Assembly: GCF_036784765.1 (NCBI RefSeq)
Contig: NZ_CP136651.1
Span: forward strand, 1,922,001 to 1,986,000
Origin: Novosphingobium sp. ZN18A2
GTDB taxonomy: Bacteria; Pseudomonadota; Alphaproteobacteria; Sphingomonadales; Sphingomonadaceae
Length of the DNA stretch: 64,000 nt
Direction: 5' to 3'
The notes under the pieces were generated by a model. It was not told the DNA's origin, searched no databases, and was given only the letters and a program-made list of their open reading frames with translations. The position numbers were made by a program, and so were the translations under genes. The first letter of the stretch is position 1, and each line of letters opens with the position of its first letter. This document shows, in pieces, positions 7,934-16,539 of the stretch.

Positions 7934-9499
7934 ATGGGCGAACCCTACTATATCACCACCGCGATCAGCTATCCCAACGGCAAGCCGCACATCGGCCATG
8001 CCTACGAAGCGATTGCCGCCGACGTTATCGCGCGCTTCCACAGGGCGTTGGGACGCGACGTGTTTTTCCAGACAGGCACGGACGAACACGGCCTGAAGAT
8101 GGCGCAAAAGGCGCGTGAACTGGGCAAGACTCCGGCACAGCTCGCTAGTGAAATGTCGCAATATTTCATAGATATGTGCGCTGCATTGAATGTCGGTTAC
8201 GATAACTTTCAGCGTACTACGGAAGACCGCCATCATCGCGCCAGCCAGGAAATCTGGCGGCGTATGGAAGCGAACGGCGACCTCTATCTCGATCGCTATG
8301 AGGGATGGTATTCGGTCCGTGACGAAGCCTATTACGATGAAAGCGAGTTGATCGAGGGGGAAGGGGGTGAAAAGCTCTCACCCCAGGGAACGCCGGTCGA
8401 ATGGACGGTTGAGGAAAGCTGGTTCTTCCGCCTGTCGAAATACCAGGAACCGCTGCTAGCGCTTTACCGCGATCATCCCGCGTTCCTGAAGCCGGACAGC
8501 CGCCGCAACGAGATGATCGCCTTCGTGTCCGCCGGGCTGCGCGACCTTTCGGTTTCGCGCACCAGTTTCGACTGGGGCGTTAAGGTGCCCGGAAGCGAAG
8601 ACCACGTGATGTACGTGTGGGTCGACGCGCTGACAAACTATCTTACCGGGCTGGGCTGGCCCGATGAAGCAGAAGCCTTTTCAAAGTGGTGGCCTGCAGA
8701 CCTCCACCTGATCGGCAAGGATATCGTGCGCTTTCACACGGTCTATTGGCCGGCATTCCTGATGAGCGCCGGGCTTGAGGTTCCAAAGCACGTGTTCGGG
8801 CATGGTTTTCTGCTCAACCGGGGGCAGAAGGAATCGAAATCGCTCGGCAACGTGACCGATCCGCTGGCGCTGGCGGAATCGTTCGGTGTGGACGCGCTGC
8901 GCTATTTCCTGATGCGCGAAGTGGCCTTCGGACAAGACGGCAGCTATTCGCCGGAGGCGATCGTCCTTCGCTGCAACGCAGAGCTGGCAAACAGTTACGG
9001 CAACCTTGTTCAGCGCGTTTCATCCATGATTTTCAAGAATATGGATGGGAAACTTGCGACGTTTGAATCCAGGCCGGAGGATGACGAACTCCACGCCAGG
9101 GTCGCAACGGCTTGTCGCAACGAGCTTCCCCGCGAATTTGCCGCGCTGAATTTCTCGACGGGCATCGATGCATGGATGCGCGCGGTTTTCGCCTGCAACC
9201 AGTACATTGACGAGCAGGCGCCCTGGACCTTGCGCAAGACAGATCCGGAACGGATGCGCGCCGTGTTGCTTACCCTGTATATGGCTATCCGCGATCTCAC
9301 CATTGCCATCGCGCCGGTCGTCCCGGCCAGCGCGGCGCGTATTCTGGATCAGCTGGGCATCCCGGCTGACGAGCGCGTCTATGCGGCGTTGGCCGACGCG
9401 GAATGGTATGCGCGGCGCGTGGCCCAAGGTGAGGCACTTGCGGCCCCGTCACCGGCATTCCCGCGACTGGAACTCCCGTCCGAGGAAGCGACTGCCTGA
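7934..9499 (+). CDS. metG: Methionyl-tRNA synthetase
   Basis: Charges tRNA-Met with methionine. At 521 residues it is the short form without the C-terminal tRNA-binding dimerisation domain. The class I HIGH motif is at 19-22. The second signature reads K299-E-S-K-S303 instead of KMSKS. The connective-peptide region (about 115-150) contains no zinc-binding cysteine cluster, so it is the zinc-free type. The anticodon-binding helical domain occupies the C-terminal 150 residues. The stop overlaps the tatD start by one base (TGATG). Confidence 0.95.
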   Translation: MGEPYYITTAISYPNGKPHIGHAYEAIAADVIARFHRALGRDVFFQTGTDEHGLKMAQKARELGKTPAQLASEMSQYFIDMCAALNVGYDNFQRTTEDRHHRASQEIWRRMEANGDLYLDRYEGWYSVRDEAYYDESELIEGEGGEKLSPQGTPVEWTVEESWFFRLSKYQEPLLALYRDHPAFLKPDSRRNEMIAFVSAGLRDLSVSRTSFDWGVKVPGSEDHVMYVWVDALTNYLTGLGWPDEAEAFSKWWPADLHLIGKDIVRFHTVYWPAFLMSAGLEVPKHVFGHGFLLNRGQKESKSLGNVTDPLALAESFGVDALRYFLMREVAFGQDGSYSPEAIVLRCNAELANSYGNLVQRVSSMIFKNMDGKLATFESRPEDDELHARVATACRNELPREFAALNFSTGIDAWMRAVFACNQYIDEQAPWTLRKTDPERMRAVLLTLYMAIRDLTIAIAPVVPASAARILDQLGIPADERVYAALADAEWYARRVAQGEALAAPSPAFPRLELPSEEATA

Positions 9500-10275
9500 T
9501 GCTGATCGATTCCCACTGCCACCTCAATTACAAGGGTCTCGTCGAAAACCAGGCGGGCGTGCTGACCCGTGCGCGCGAAGCCGGCGTTACGGGAATGCTG
9601 AACATCTCGACGCGGCAAAGCGAGTGGGAGGCCATCGTCGCCACCGCACGGCGCGAACCCGATGTATGGGCCAGCATCGGCATCCACCCGCACGAAGCGG
9701 ATGGCCATCCAGACCTGGGCGCGGCCGCCTTGCTGAAGGCGGCGGACGATCCGAAGGTGATCGGGATCGGGGAAACCGGGCTCGATTATTATTACGATCA
9801 TTCGGACCGTGACGCGCAGCGCGCGTTGTTTCGCGTTCACATCGGCGTTGCGCGCGAAACGGGCTTGCCACTGATCATCCACACGCGTGACGCGGAAGAC
9901 GATACCGCCAGTATCCTTGCCGAGGAGATGGAGAAGGGGGCCTTCCCGGCGTTGATCCACTGCTTCACTGCGTCCGCGGGGTTCGCGGCCAAGGTGCTGG
10001 ATATGGGATTGTCCATATCGCTTTCGGGAATCGTAACCTTCAAGAATGCCAAGGACTTGCAGGCGGTTTCTGCGGATGTGCCGGAAGACCGGCTGCTGAT
10101 TGAAACAGACGCGCCGTTCCTGGCCCCTGTTCCGCATCGCGGCCAGGTTTGCGAACCGGCATTCGTTGCCGATACTTGCCGCTTCGTCGCCGGTCTGCGC
10201 GGCGTTGAAAGCGATGCACTTGCTGAAAAGACAGCGCGCAACTTTGCGGGACTTTTCAAGAAAGCCGGCTTGTGA
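9499..10275 (+). CDS. tatD: TatD family metal-dependent DNase
   Basis: A 258-residue TIM-barrel hydrolase. The metal-binding HxH is SHCHL at residues 5-9, with the family's GETGLDYYYD (about 92-101), the conserved histidine in IIHTRDAEDD, IHCFT, and ETDAPFLAP near residue 200. TatD proteins act as 3'-5' exonucleases and in D-aminoacyl-tRNA or DNA-repair housekeeping; the exact substrate is not settled by sequence. The metG-tatD-metallohydrolase order is common in alphaproteobacteria. Confidence 0.92.
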   Translation: MLIDSHCHLNYKGLVENQAGVLTRAREAGVTGMLNISTRQSEWEAIVATARREPDVWASIGIHPHEADGHPDLGAAALLKAADDPKVIGIGETGLDYYYDHSDRDAQRALFRVHIGVARETGLPLIIHTRDAEDDTASILAEEMEKGAFPALIHCFTASAGFAAKVLDMGLSISLSGIVTFKNAKDLQAVSADVPEDRLLIETDAPFLAPVPHRGQVCEPAFVADTCRFVAGLRGVESDALAEKTARNFAGLFKKAGL

Positions 10276-11039
10276 AGTTGATCATGCTCGGCTCGGGCAC
10301 GTCGACAGGCGTGCCGCGGATCGGCAACGACTGGGGTGATTGCGATCCGGCGGAACCGAAGAACCGCCGCACGCGCGTGTCGATAATTGTGGAAGGCGAC
10401 GACGGCGCTCGCCTGCTCGTCGATACGTCACCCGACTTGCGCCACCAGCTGCTGGCCAACGATATCGACCGGATCGATGCGGTGTTCTGGACCCACGATC
10501 ATGCAGACCACTGTCATGGCATAGACGACCTGAGGCCGTTTCGCTTCGGTCGGTCGGCGCCTTTGCCGGGGTATGGGGTCACCGAAACCGTCAGGCGACT
10601 GCGCAATCGCTTTGGCTATGTATTTGCAGGGCAGCACGGCTATCCGACGATCTGTTCCATCGACAACCTCGATCGTTTGAAGATGATTGGCGGGATGTCC
10701 GTTGCGCATTGCGTTATGCCGCACGGTCCTGCGAAATCGACCGGATACCGCTTCGAACAGTCTGGCAAGTCTATTGGATATGCCACTGATTTCAGTGCGA
10801 TAACCAGTGAGATGGTCACTTTGTTCGAACGATGCGACCTTCTGGTTGTCGATTCACTTCGGCGCTTGCCGCATCCAACGCATGCTAATCTGGAAATGGC
10901 GCTGGAACTGGTCGAGGCATGCCGCGCAGGACATGCGATCCTGACGCATCTCGACAAGTCTATGGATTATGCGACCTTGTGCCGGGAATTGCCGGCGCAT
11001 GTCGAGCCGGGATACGACGGGTTGCAAAGGATCGTTTGA
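10272..11039 (+). CDS. MBL-fold metallo-hydrolase (PhnP-like)
   Basis: A 255-residue metallo-beta-lactamase-fold protein starting with GTG inside the tatD stop (GTGA). The metal motif is THDHADHCHG (HxHxDH type, near residue 76), preceded by the phosphodiesterase-type GSGTSTGVPRIG start and followed by distal ligands in PHGP and ATDFS. This resembles the PhnP group of cyclic phosphodiesterases, but no phn genes are nearby, so the substrate is unknown. It is the last enzyme gene of the tmk-to-hydrolase operon. Confidence 0.87.
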   Translation: MKLIMLGSGTSTGVPRIGNDWGDCDPAEPKNRRTRVSIIVEGDDGARLLVDTSPDLRHQLLANDIDRIDAVFWTHDHADHCHGIDDLRPFRFGRSAPLPGYGVTETVRRLRNRFGYVFAGQHGYPTICSIDNLDRLKMIGGMSVAHCVMPHGPAKSTGYRFEQSGKSIGYATDFSAITSEMVTLFERCDLLVVDSLRRLPHPTHANLEMALELVEACRAGHAILTHLDKSMDYATLCRELPAHVEPGYDGLQRIV

Positions 11040-11041
11040 AC

Positions 11042-11206
11042 ATGTCGCCATGGCTTCAGATCACCGCCTTGGCGATGGCTCTGGTGATCGTGCTTGGCGG
11101 TTTCCGGTACCGGCGGATGCGCTTTGAAAGCGTAGCCTGGATGTCGGTGGCGTGGTTGGTGATCATTATCGTTGCAGCGCTGATTTTCACGCGGTTTGGC
11201 TGGTAG
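11042..11206 (+). CDS. Small membrane protein, 54 residues
   Basis: The ATG at 11042 follows the hydrolase stop by 2 bases and has AAAGGA 13 bases upstream. It encodes two hydrophobic helices (about 5-20 and 32-50) separated by a short basic loop, FRYRRMRFES. No known family is recognised. Coupling to the MBL hydrolase gene and clean two-helix architecture support it being real. Confidence 0.65.
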   Translation: MSPWLQITALAMALVIVLGGFRYRRMRFESVAWMSVAWLVIIIVAALIFTRFGW

Positions 11207-11285
11207 GGGGCATTGCACCCTTCTCGTTGGACGACCACCCGCTCTTTACATAATACTTATTATCATCCTTATTTGCCCAAGGAAT

Positions 11286-11310
11286 GAGAGGGCGCCTGGC
11301 GGCCCCTCTC
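11286..11310 (-). terminator. Hairpin downstream of ppdK
   Basis: GAGAGGG at 11286 pairs with CCCTCTC ending at 11310, with a GC-rich interior. It lies about 50 bases past the ppdK stop. No clear run of U follows on the minus strand, so it may only protect the 3' end. Confidence 0.35.
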
Positions 11311-11361
11311 GGTCCCCTATCGACTAAAACCGATCGAACAATCGCCACGCGGCGGACGGGA

Positions 11362-14025
11362 TCATCCCAGCGTTGCCTGCGCTGCGGCCAGGCGCGCGAT
11401 CGGCACCCGGTATGGCGATGCGCTGACGTAATCGAGCGCGACCTTTTCGCAGAACGCGATGCTGGCCGGATCGCCGCCGTGTTCTCCGCAAATGCCCAGC
11501 TTGATGTCCGTTCGCGTCTTGCGACCGCGTTCCGCCGCCATTTCGACCAGCTGGCCGACCCCGTCGATGTCAAGGCTGACGAACGGATCGCGCGGGTAAA
11601 TGCCCTTTTCGACGTAAGGCCCAAGGAACTTGGCCGCATCGTCGCGGCTCACACCCAGCGTCGTCTGCGTCAGGTCATTGGTGCCGAACGAGAAGAAACG
11701 CGCTTCCTGCGCGATTTCGCCTGCCATCAACGCGGCACGCGGCAGTTCGATCATCGTGCCGACCATATAGTCCAGCGTGTGGTCCTTTTCGGCAAACACG
11801 TCCTTCGCCACGCGATCGACAAGCGTTTTCAGGATTTCCAGCTCACGCTTCGTCGCGACCAGTGGGATCATCACTTCGGGCACGATCGCTTCGCCGAATT
11901 CGTCTGCGACATCGCAGGCCGCCTCGAAGATCGCGCGGGCCTGCATCTCGTAGATCTCGGGGAACGTGATGCCGAGGCGACAGCCGCGATGGCCCAACAT
12001 GGGGTTGAATTCGTGCAGTTCACCCGCGCGCCGCTTAAGGTGATCGACACCCAGACCGGTGGCTTCCGCCAGTTCCTCGAACTCCTCGTCACCCTGCGGC
12101 AGGAATTCGTGAAGCGGCGGATCGAGCAGCCGGATGGTGACCGGCAGGCCGCGCATCACTTCGAAGATCGCGGTGAAATCGGCGCGCTGTTCGGGCAGCA
12201 GCTTGGCCAGTGCGGCGCGGCGGCCCTCTTCCTTTTCGGCCAGAATCATCTGGCGCACGGCAAGGATGCGGTTCGCATCGAAGAACATGTGTTCGGTGCG
12301 GCAAAGGCCGATGCCTTCCGCGCCGAACTGGCGCGCAACCTGGCAATCGGCGGGCGTTTCGGCGTTGGTGCGCACTTTCATGCGGCGGTGCTTGTCTGCC
12401 CAGCCCATCAGCGTGCCGAAATCGCCGACGAGTTCGGGCTCGACCGTGGCCACCCGGCCCATCATCACGTCGCCGTTCGAACCGTCGAGCGTGATGACCT
12501 CGCCTTCCTTGATCTCGCGTCCGCCGATGCGCGCGGTGCGGCTCTTCATGTCGATCGACAGCGCCGATGCGCCGGAAACGCACGGGCGCCCCATGCCGCG
12601 CGCCACCACGGCCGCGTGTGACGTCATGCCGCCGCGCGCGGTAAGGATGCCCTTGGCCGCGTGCATCCCGTGAATGTCTTCCGGGCTGGTTTCCACGCGC
12701 ACCAGGATCACCGCTTCGCCCAGTTCGGCGCGCTTTTCGGCGGTGTCCGCGTCGAACACGACCGCGCCCGATGCCGCGCCGGGCGACGCTGGCAAGCCGC
12801 GCGTCAGGATATCGCGCGTCGCTTCGGGGTCGAGCGTGGGGTGCAGCAACTGGTCAAGCGCCATCGGATCGACGCGCTTGATGGCCGTCGCTTCGTCGAT
12901 CAGCCCTTCCCCGGCCATGTCCACCGCCATCTTGAGCGCGGCCTTGGCGGTGCGCTTGCCGTTGCGGGTTTGCAGCATCCACAGCTTGCCCTGCTCAACC
13001 GTGAATTCGATGTCCTGCATGTCCTTGTAATGCTGTTCCAGCAGCTCGAACACGTGGGCAAGCTCGGCATAGGCGTCGGGCATCGCCTCTTCCATCGAGA
13101 GCGGCTTTGCATTCGCCGCCTCGCGCGCGGCCCTGGTCAGGTATTGCGGGGTGCGGATGCCGGCGACAACGTCCTCGCCCTGCGCGTTGACCAGCCATTC
13201 GCCGTAATAGGCCTTTTCGCCGGTCGCGGGATCGCGCGTGAAGGCAACGCCGGTGGCGCTGGTTTCGCCCATGTTGCCGAACACCATCGCCTGCACGTTC
13301 ACCGCCGTGCCCCAATCGGCCGGGATATCGTTCAGCCGGCGATAGACCTTCGCGCGCTCGCTTTCCCAGCTTTCGAACACCGCGCCGATCGCGCCCCAAA
13401 GCTGCGCGTTCACATCCTGCGGGAACGGGCTGCCCTGCTCGTCCTGGACGATGGCCTTGTATTCCTTGACCAGCTTCTGCCAGTCTTCAGCCGACATCTC
13501 AACATCGGCGAAGTAGCCATTGTCTTCCTTGGCAATTTCTAGCGCATCTTCGAAGCGGTGATGGTCCAGCCCCAGCACCACGTCGGAATACATCTGGATG
13601 AACCGGCGATAGCTGTCCCACGCAAAGCGCGGGTCGCCCGAACCGGCGGCCAGCCCTTCCACCGTTTCGTCATTAAGGCCCAGGTTCAGCACGGTATCCA
13701 TCATGCCCGGCATCGAGACACGCGCGCCCGAACGGACCGAGACCAGCAGCGGGTTCTTCGCATCGCCGAAGGTGCGCCCGGTGGCTTTTTCAACGTGCTT
13801 TACGCCCTGCTCCACCGCGGCGCGCAGCGCATCGTCGAAGGTCTTGCCGTTCTGGTTGTAGAGCGTGCAGACTTCCGTGCTGATCGTGAAGCCCGGCGGC
13901 ACCGGCAGGCCGATAGAGGCCATTTCGGCAAGGTTTGCCCCCTTCCCCCCGGTGATCGTCTTGTCGCGTGAGCGAGGATCGTCGCTGGTCGCGCCGCCGC
14001 CGAAGTGGAATACGTATTCGTTCAT
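11362..14025 (-). CDS. ppdK: Pyruvate, phosphate dikinase
   Basis: Interconverts pyruvate + ATP + Pi and phosphoenolpyruvate + AMP + PPi, at the junction of glycolysis and gluconeogenesis. The 887 residues match the bacterial enzyme. The N-terminal ATP-grasp domain begins with GGKGANLAEM (about 27-36). The central swivelling domain has the phosphorylated histidine in GGMTSHAAVVARGMG (about 452-466). The C-terminal PEP-binding barrel contains GICGEHGGDP with the catalytic cysteine near 833. It lies 60 bases downstream of glyS on the same strand and may be co-transcribed with it. Confidence 0.97.
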   Translation of the reverse strand: MNEYVFHFGGGATSDDPRSRDKTITGGKGANLAEMASIGLPVPPGFTISTEVCTLYNQNGKTFDDALRAAVEQGVKHVEKATGRTFGDAKNPLLVSVRSGARVSMPGMMDTVLNLGLNDETVEGLAAGSGDPRFAWDSYRRFIQMYSDVVLGLDHHRFEDALEIAKEDNGYFADVEMSAEDWQKLVKEYKAIVQDEQGSPFPQDVNAQLWGAIGAVFESWESERAKVYRRLNDIPADWGTAVNVQAMVFGNMGETSATGVAFTRDPATGEKAYYGEWLVNAQGEDVVAGIRTPQYLTRAAREAANAKPLSMEEAMPDAYAELAHVFELLEQHYKDMQDIEFTVEQGKLWMLQTRNGKRTAKAALKMAVDMAGEGLIDEATAIKRVDPMALDQLLHPTLDPEATRDILTRGLPASPGAASGAVVFDADTAEKRAELGEAVILVRVETSPEDIHGMHAAKGILTARGGMTSHAAVVARGMGRPCVSGASALSIDMKSRTARIGGREIKEGEVITLDGSNGDVMMGRVATVEPELVGDFGTLMGWADKHRRMKVRTNAETPADCQVARQFGAEGIGLCRTEHMFFDANRILAVRQMILAEKEEGRRAALAKLLPEQRADFTAIFEVMRGLPVTIRLLDPPLHEFLPQGDEEFEELAEATGLGVDHLKRRAGELHEFNPMLGHRGCRLGITFPEIYEMQARAIFEAACDVADEFGEAIVPEVMIPLVATKRELEILKTLVDRVAKDVFAEKDHTLDYMVGTMIELPRAALMAGEIAQEARFFSFGTNDLTQTTLGVSRDDAAKFLGPYVEKGIYPRDPFVSLDIDGVGQLVEMAAERGRKTRTDIKLGICGEHGGDPASIAFCEKVALDYVSASPYRVPIARLAAAQATLG

Positions 14026-14085
14026 TTTTCCGGGCCGTTTCCTGATGAAGTTGACGGTGTTGACGGTTCCCTGGGGAGCGGTTGT

Positions 14086-16446
14086 TCAGCCTTCGATACG
14101 GCTGAAATCGGCCACTTTGTGCACTGCAGCACGAAAGCGGTCAAGCAAGGCGAGGCGCGCGGCGCGCTTTTCTTCGTCGGCGTCGTTGACGGTGACGGAA
14201 TCGAAGAAAGCGTCAATCGGGGCGCGCAGCGAAGCGAGCGCTTCCATCGCGGCGGTAAAATCTTCCGCGGCCACGGCCGCGTCGGCGCGGGGTTCGGCGG
14301 TGTCGAGAGCGTCCATCAGCGCCTTTTCCGCAGGTTCGGGCGTGTAGGACAGGGGATTCGTCATGCCAGCGGACGCTGGCATCGCTGCCGGAGACGCGCC
14401 CCCGCCCGAGACCCCAGCTTCCGCTGGGGTGACGGTGGAGGATGGGTAGTCTTCCTTCTTCAGAATGTTCGCGGCGCGCTTGTATCCGGCGAGCAGATTG
14501 GTGCCGTCTTCGGTGCCGATGAAGGCTTGCAGCGCATGGACGCGGGCGAGCAGGCGGACGAGATCGTCTTCCCCACCGAGCGCGAAGACCGCGTCGATCA
14601 GATCGTGGCGGACGCCTGCTTCGCGTTGCTGGACCTTGAGGCGGTCGGCGAAGAAGTCGAGAAGGTCCATAGTTGCTGCCTTGGACCGGATCATTATCAA
14701 ACTAGCCTGTTCATTAGACTGTTTGGTCGCAGCTTCGATCAACGGATCGAACATCTCGCGCCAACCGAGTGCTGTTCGCAATTTTGCGATAGAATCGACA
14801 GTCGGCCAAATTCGAGCAAGCGGCGATATTTGCTCACGAAACCCGACGTTTGACGCGGCGAATAGCCCGGCCAGCAACAGAGGGAGTCTAATGTCGTTGG
14901 ATTGAATTACCGAGAGGAAGCCTATCGCTGCACGACGCAATGCGAACGGGTCTTTAGAACCGCTAGGAGGCATTTCACCATAGAAGAACCCAGCCAACGT
15001 ATCCAGCTTATCCGCCAGCGATACCGCCACCGTCACCGGCGCAGTGGGCACTTCGTCGCCCTGCCCCACCGGCTTGTAGTGATCGCGGATCGCGTCGGCC
15101 ACTTCGCCGGGCAAGCCCTCGGCGCGGGCGTAATAGCCGCCCATCAGGCCTTGCAGTTCGGGAAACTCGCCGACCATTTCGGTAACAAGGTCCGCCTTGC
15201 ACAGGCGCGCGGCCTGTTCGGCCATGTCGGCCAGTTGTTCTTTCGTCATGCCAGCGGAAGCTGGCATCGCCGTCGGTTGCGCGCTGCCGGCAGCGGTCCC
15301 GGCTTTCGCCGGGACGACGATATCGGATTCCACCAGCCAGCGCGCCAGCTTGGCCACGCGCTCCACCTTGTCGGCCACGGTGCCCAGCTTCTCGTGGAAG
15401 GTGATGCGTTCCAGCTTCTTCGCCTGCTCGGCCAGCGGCACCTTGCGGTCCTGGTCCCAGAAGAAGCGCGCGTCCGAAAGGCGGGCGGCCAGCACCTTGC
15501 GGTTGCCGTCGACGATGGCCGTACCGCCGTCGATCGCGTCGATATTCGCGGTGCAGACGAAGGCGTTGGCCAGCTTGCCCTGCTTATCCTCGCACACGAA
15601 ATACTTCTGGTTGACGCGCGCGGTGAGCTGGATGACCTCGGGCGGAACCTCAAGGAAGTCCTCTTCGAAACGGCCGAGCATCGGCACCGGCCATTCGGTC
15701 AACCCCGCATTCTCGATGACCAGCCCTTCGTCCTCGACCAGCGTGAGGCCGGCCTCGCTGGCCACTTCGCGCGCACGGTCACGGATCAGCGCTTCTCGCT
15801 CTGCATGATCCACGATCACGTGGGCCTGCCGCAGCTTGTCCGCATAGTCGTGCGCGCCGTCGATCACGACATCACCCGAATAGTGGAAGCGGTGGCCGCG
15901 CGTGACCTGGCCGGACGCGATGCCGCCCACCTCGCATTCGACCACGTCCTGATCCAGCAGCGCGACGATGCCCGAAAGCGGGCGCACCCAGCGCAGGCTT
16001 TCGGTCGAAAGCGATGCCGCGCCCCAGCGCATGGACTTCGGCCACGGAAACGCGCGCACGATCGCAGGGATCGCTTCGCCCAGAACGTCTCCGGTCTGGC
16101 GTCCCGGCTTTTCGGTGACTGCGAAGAACGTTGGCCGCCCCTTCACGTCGCGCACTTCCAGCTGGTCGCGCGTTACGCCGTTCTTGCGGCAAAACCCTTC
16201 CACGGCCTGGTCCGGCGCGTCGGCGGGCGGCCCCTTGGCCTCTTCGCTGACGGCTTCGGTCGCCCTGGGAAGATCGCGCGCGATCAGGGCAAGGCGGCGC
16301 GGCGTGGACCACACCGCGACCTCACCCACCGCAACGCCCGCCGCGTCCATTTCCTTGCGCAGCAGCTTTTCAAGATCGGCCCGCGCGCCGGCCTGCATCC
16401 GCGCGGGGATTTCCTCGCAGCGCAATTCAAGGAGGAAATCAGACAT
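14086..16446 (-). CDS. glyS: Glycyl-tRNA synthetase beta subunit with in-frame repeat insertions
   Basis: The beta subunit of the tetrameric glycyl-tRNA synthetase. The ATG at 16446 (residues MSDFLLELRCEEIP, the classic start) has GGAGGA just upstream. At 786 residues it is about 100 longer than the E. coli protein. Part of the excess comes from two in-frame palindromic repeat elements encoding Pro/Ala/Gly peptides: residues 377-400 (ending MPASAGMT) and 672-695 (also ending MPASAGMT). A segment around residues 482-585 is coded by DNA of only about 52% GC, below the rest of the gene. Core family blocks such as DLLDFFADRLKVQ and GVRHDLIDAVF are intact, so the protein is probably functional. 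Confidence 0.93.
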   Translation of the reverse strand: MSDFLLELRCEEIPARMQAGARADLEKLLRKEMDAAGVAVGEVAVWSTPRRLALIARDLPRATEAVSEEAKGPPADAPDQAVEGFCRKNGVTRDQLEVRDVKGRPTFFAVTEKPGRQTGDVLGEAIPAIVRAFPWPKSMRWGAASLSTESLRWVRPLSGIVALLDQDVVECEVGGIASGQVTRGHRFHYSGDVVIDGAHDYADKLRQAHVIVDHAEREALIRDRAREVASEAGLTLVEDEGLVIENAGLTEWPVPMLGRFEEDFLEVPPEVIQLTARVNQKYFVCEDKQGKLANAFVCTANIDAIDGGTAIVDGNRKVLAARLSDARFFWDQDRKVPLAEQAKKLERITFHEKLGTVADKVERVAKLARWLVESDIVVPAKAGTAAGSAQPTAMPASAGMTKEQLADMAEQAARLCKADLVTEMVGEFPELQGLMGGYYARAEGLPGEVADAIRDHYKPVGQGDEVPTAPVTVAVSLADKLDTLAGFFYGEMPPSGSKDPFALRRAAIGFLSVIQSNDIRLPLLLAGLFAASNVGFREQISPLARIWPTVDSIAKLRTALGWREMFDPLIEAATKQSNEQASLIMIRSKAATMDLLDFFADRLKVQQREAGVRHDLIDAVFALGGEDDLVRLLARVHALQAFIGTEDGTNLLAGYKRAANILKKEDYPSSTVTPAEAGVSGGGASPAAMPASAGMTNPLSYTPEPAEKALMDALDTAEPRADAAVAAEDFTAAMEALASLRAPIDAFFDSVTVNDADEEKRAARLALLDRFRAAVHKVADFSRIEG
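14363..14430 (-). repeat. Palindromic repeat pair (REP/BIME-like) inside glyS, copy 1
   Basis: Two perfect hairpins, 14363-14382 (ATGCCAGC arms) and 14411-14430 (ACCCCAGC arms), are separated by 28 bases. On the coding strand they encode the peptide TPAEAGV...MPASAGMT, the usual read-through of this kind of intergenic repeat. The element keeps glyS in frame. Confidence 0.8.
15248..15315 (-). repeat. Palindromic repeat pair (REP/BIME-like) inside glyS, copy 2
   Basis: Hairpins at 15248-15267 (ATGCCAGC arms) and 15296-15315 (GTCCCGGC arms) are again exactly 28 bases apart. They encode VPAKAGT...MPASAGMT in frame. Architecture and orientation match copy 1. Confidence 0.8.
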
Positions 16447-16460
16447 GATTTCCTCCGCAG

Positions 16461-16519
16461 CCCGCGCGCAGGCGGGGGCCGTGTTCATCGCTCACAACGA
16501 TCCCGGCTTTCGCCGGGAT
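16461..16519 (-). repeat. Palindromic repeat pair between glyQ and glyS, copy 3
   Basis: A hairpin with CCCGC/GCGGG arms (16461-16476) and a perfect hairpin with ATCCCGGC arms (16500-16519) fill most of the 93-base glyQ-glyS gap. The element ends about 4 bases upstream of the glyS ribosome-binding site. The second hairpin core CCCGGCTTTCGCCGGG is identical to that of copy 2. Confidence 0.75.
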
Positions 16520-16539
16520 CACGGAATTTGCGCCCTGCA

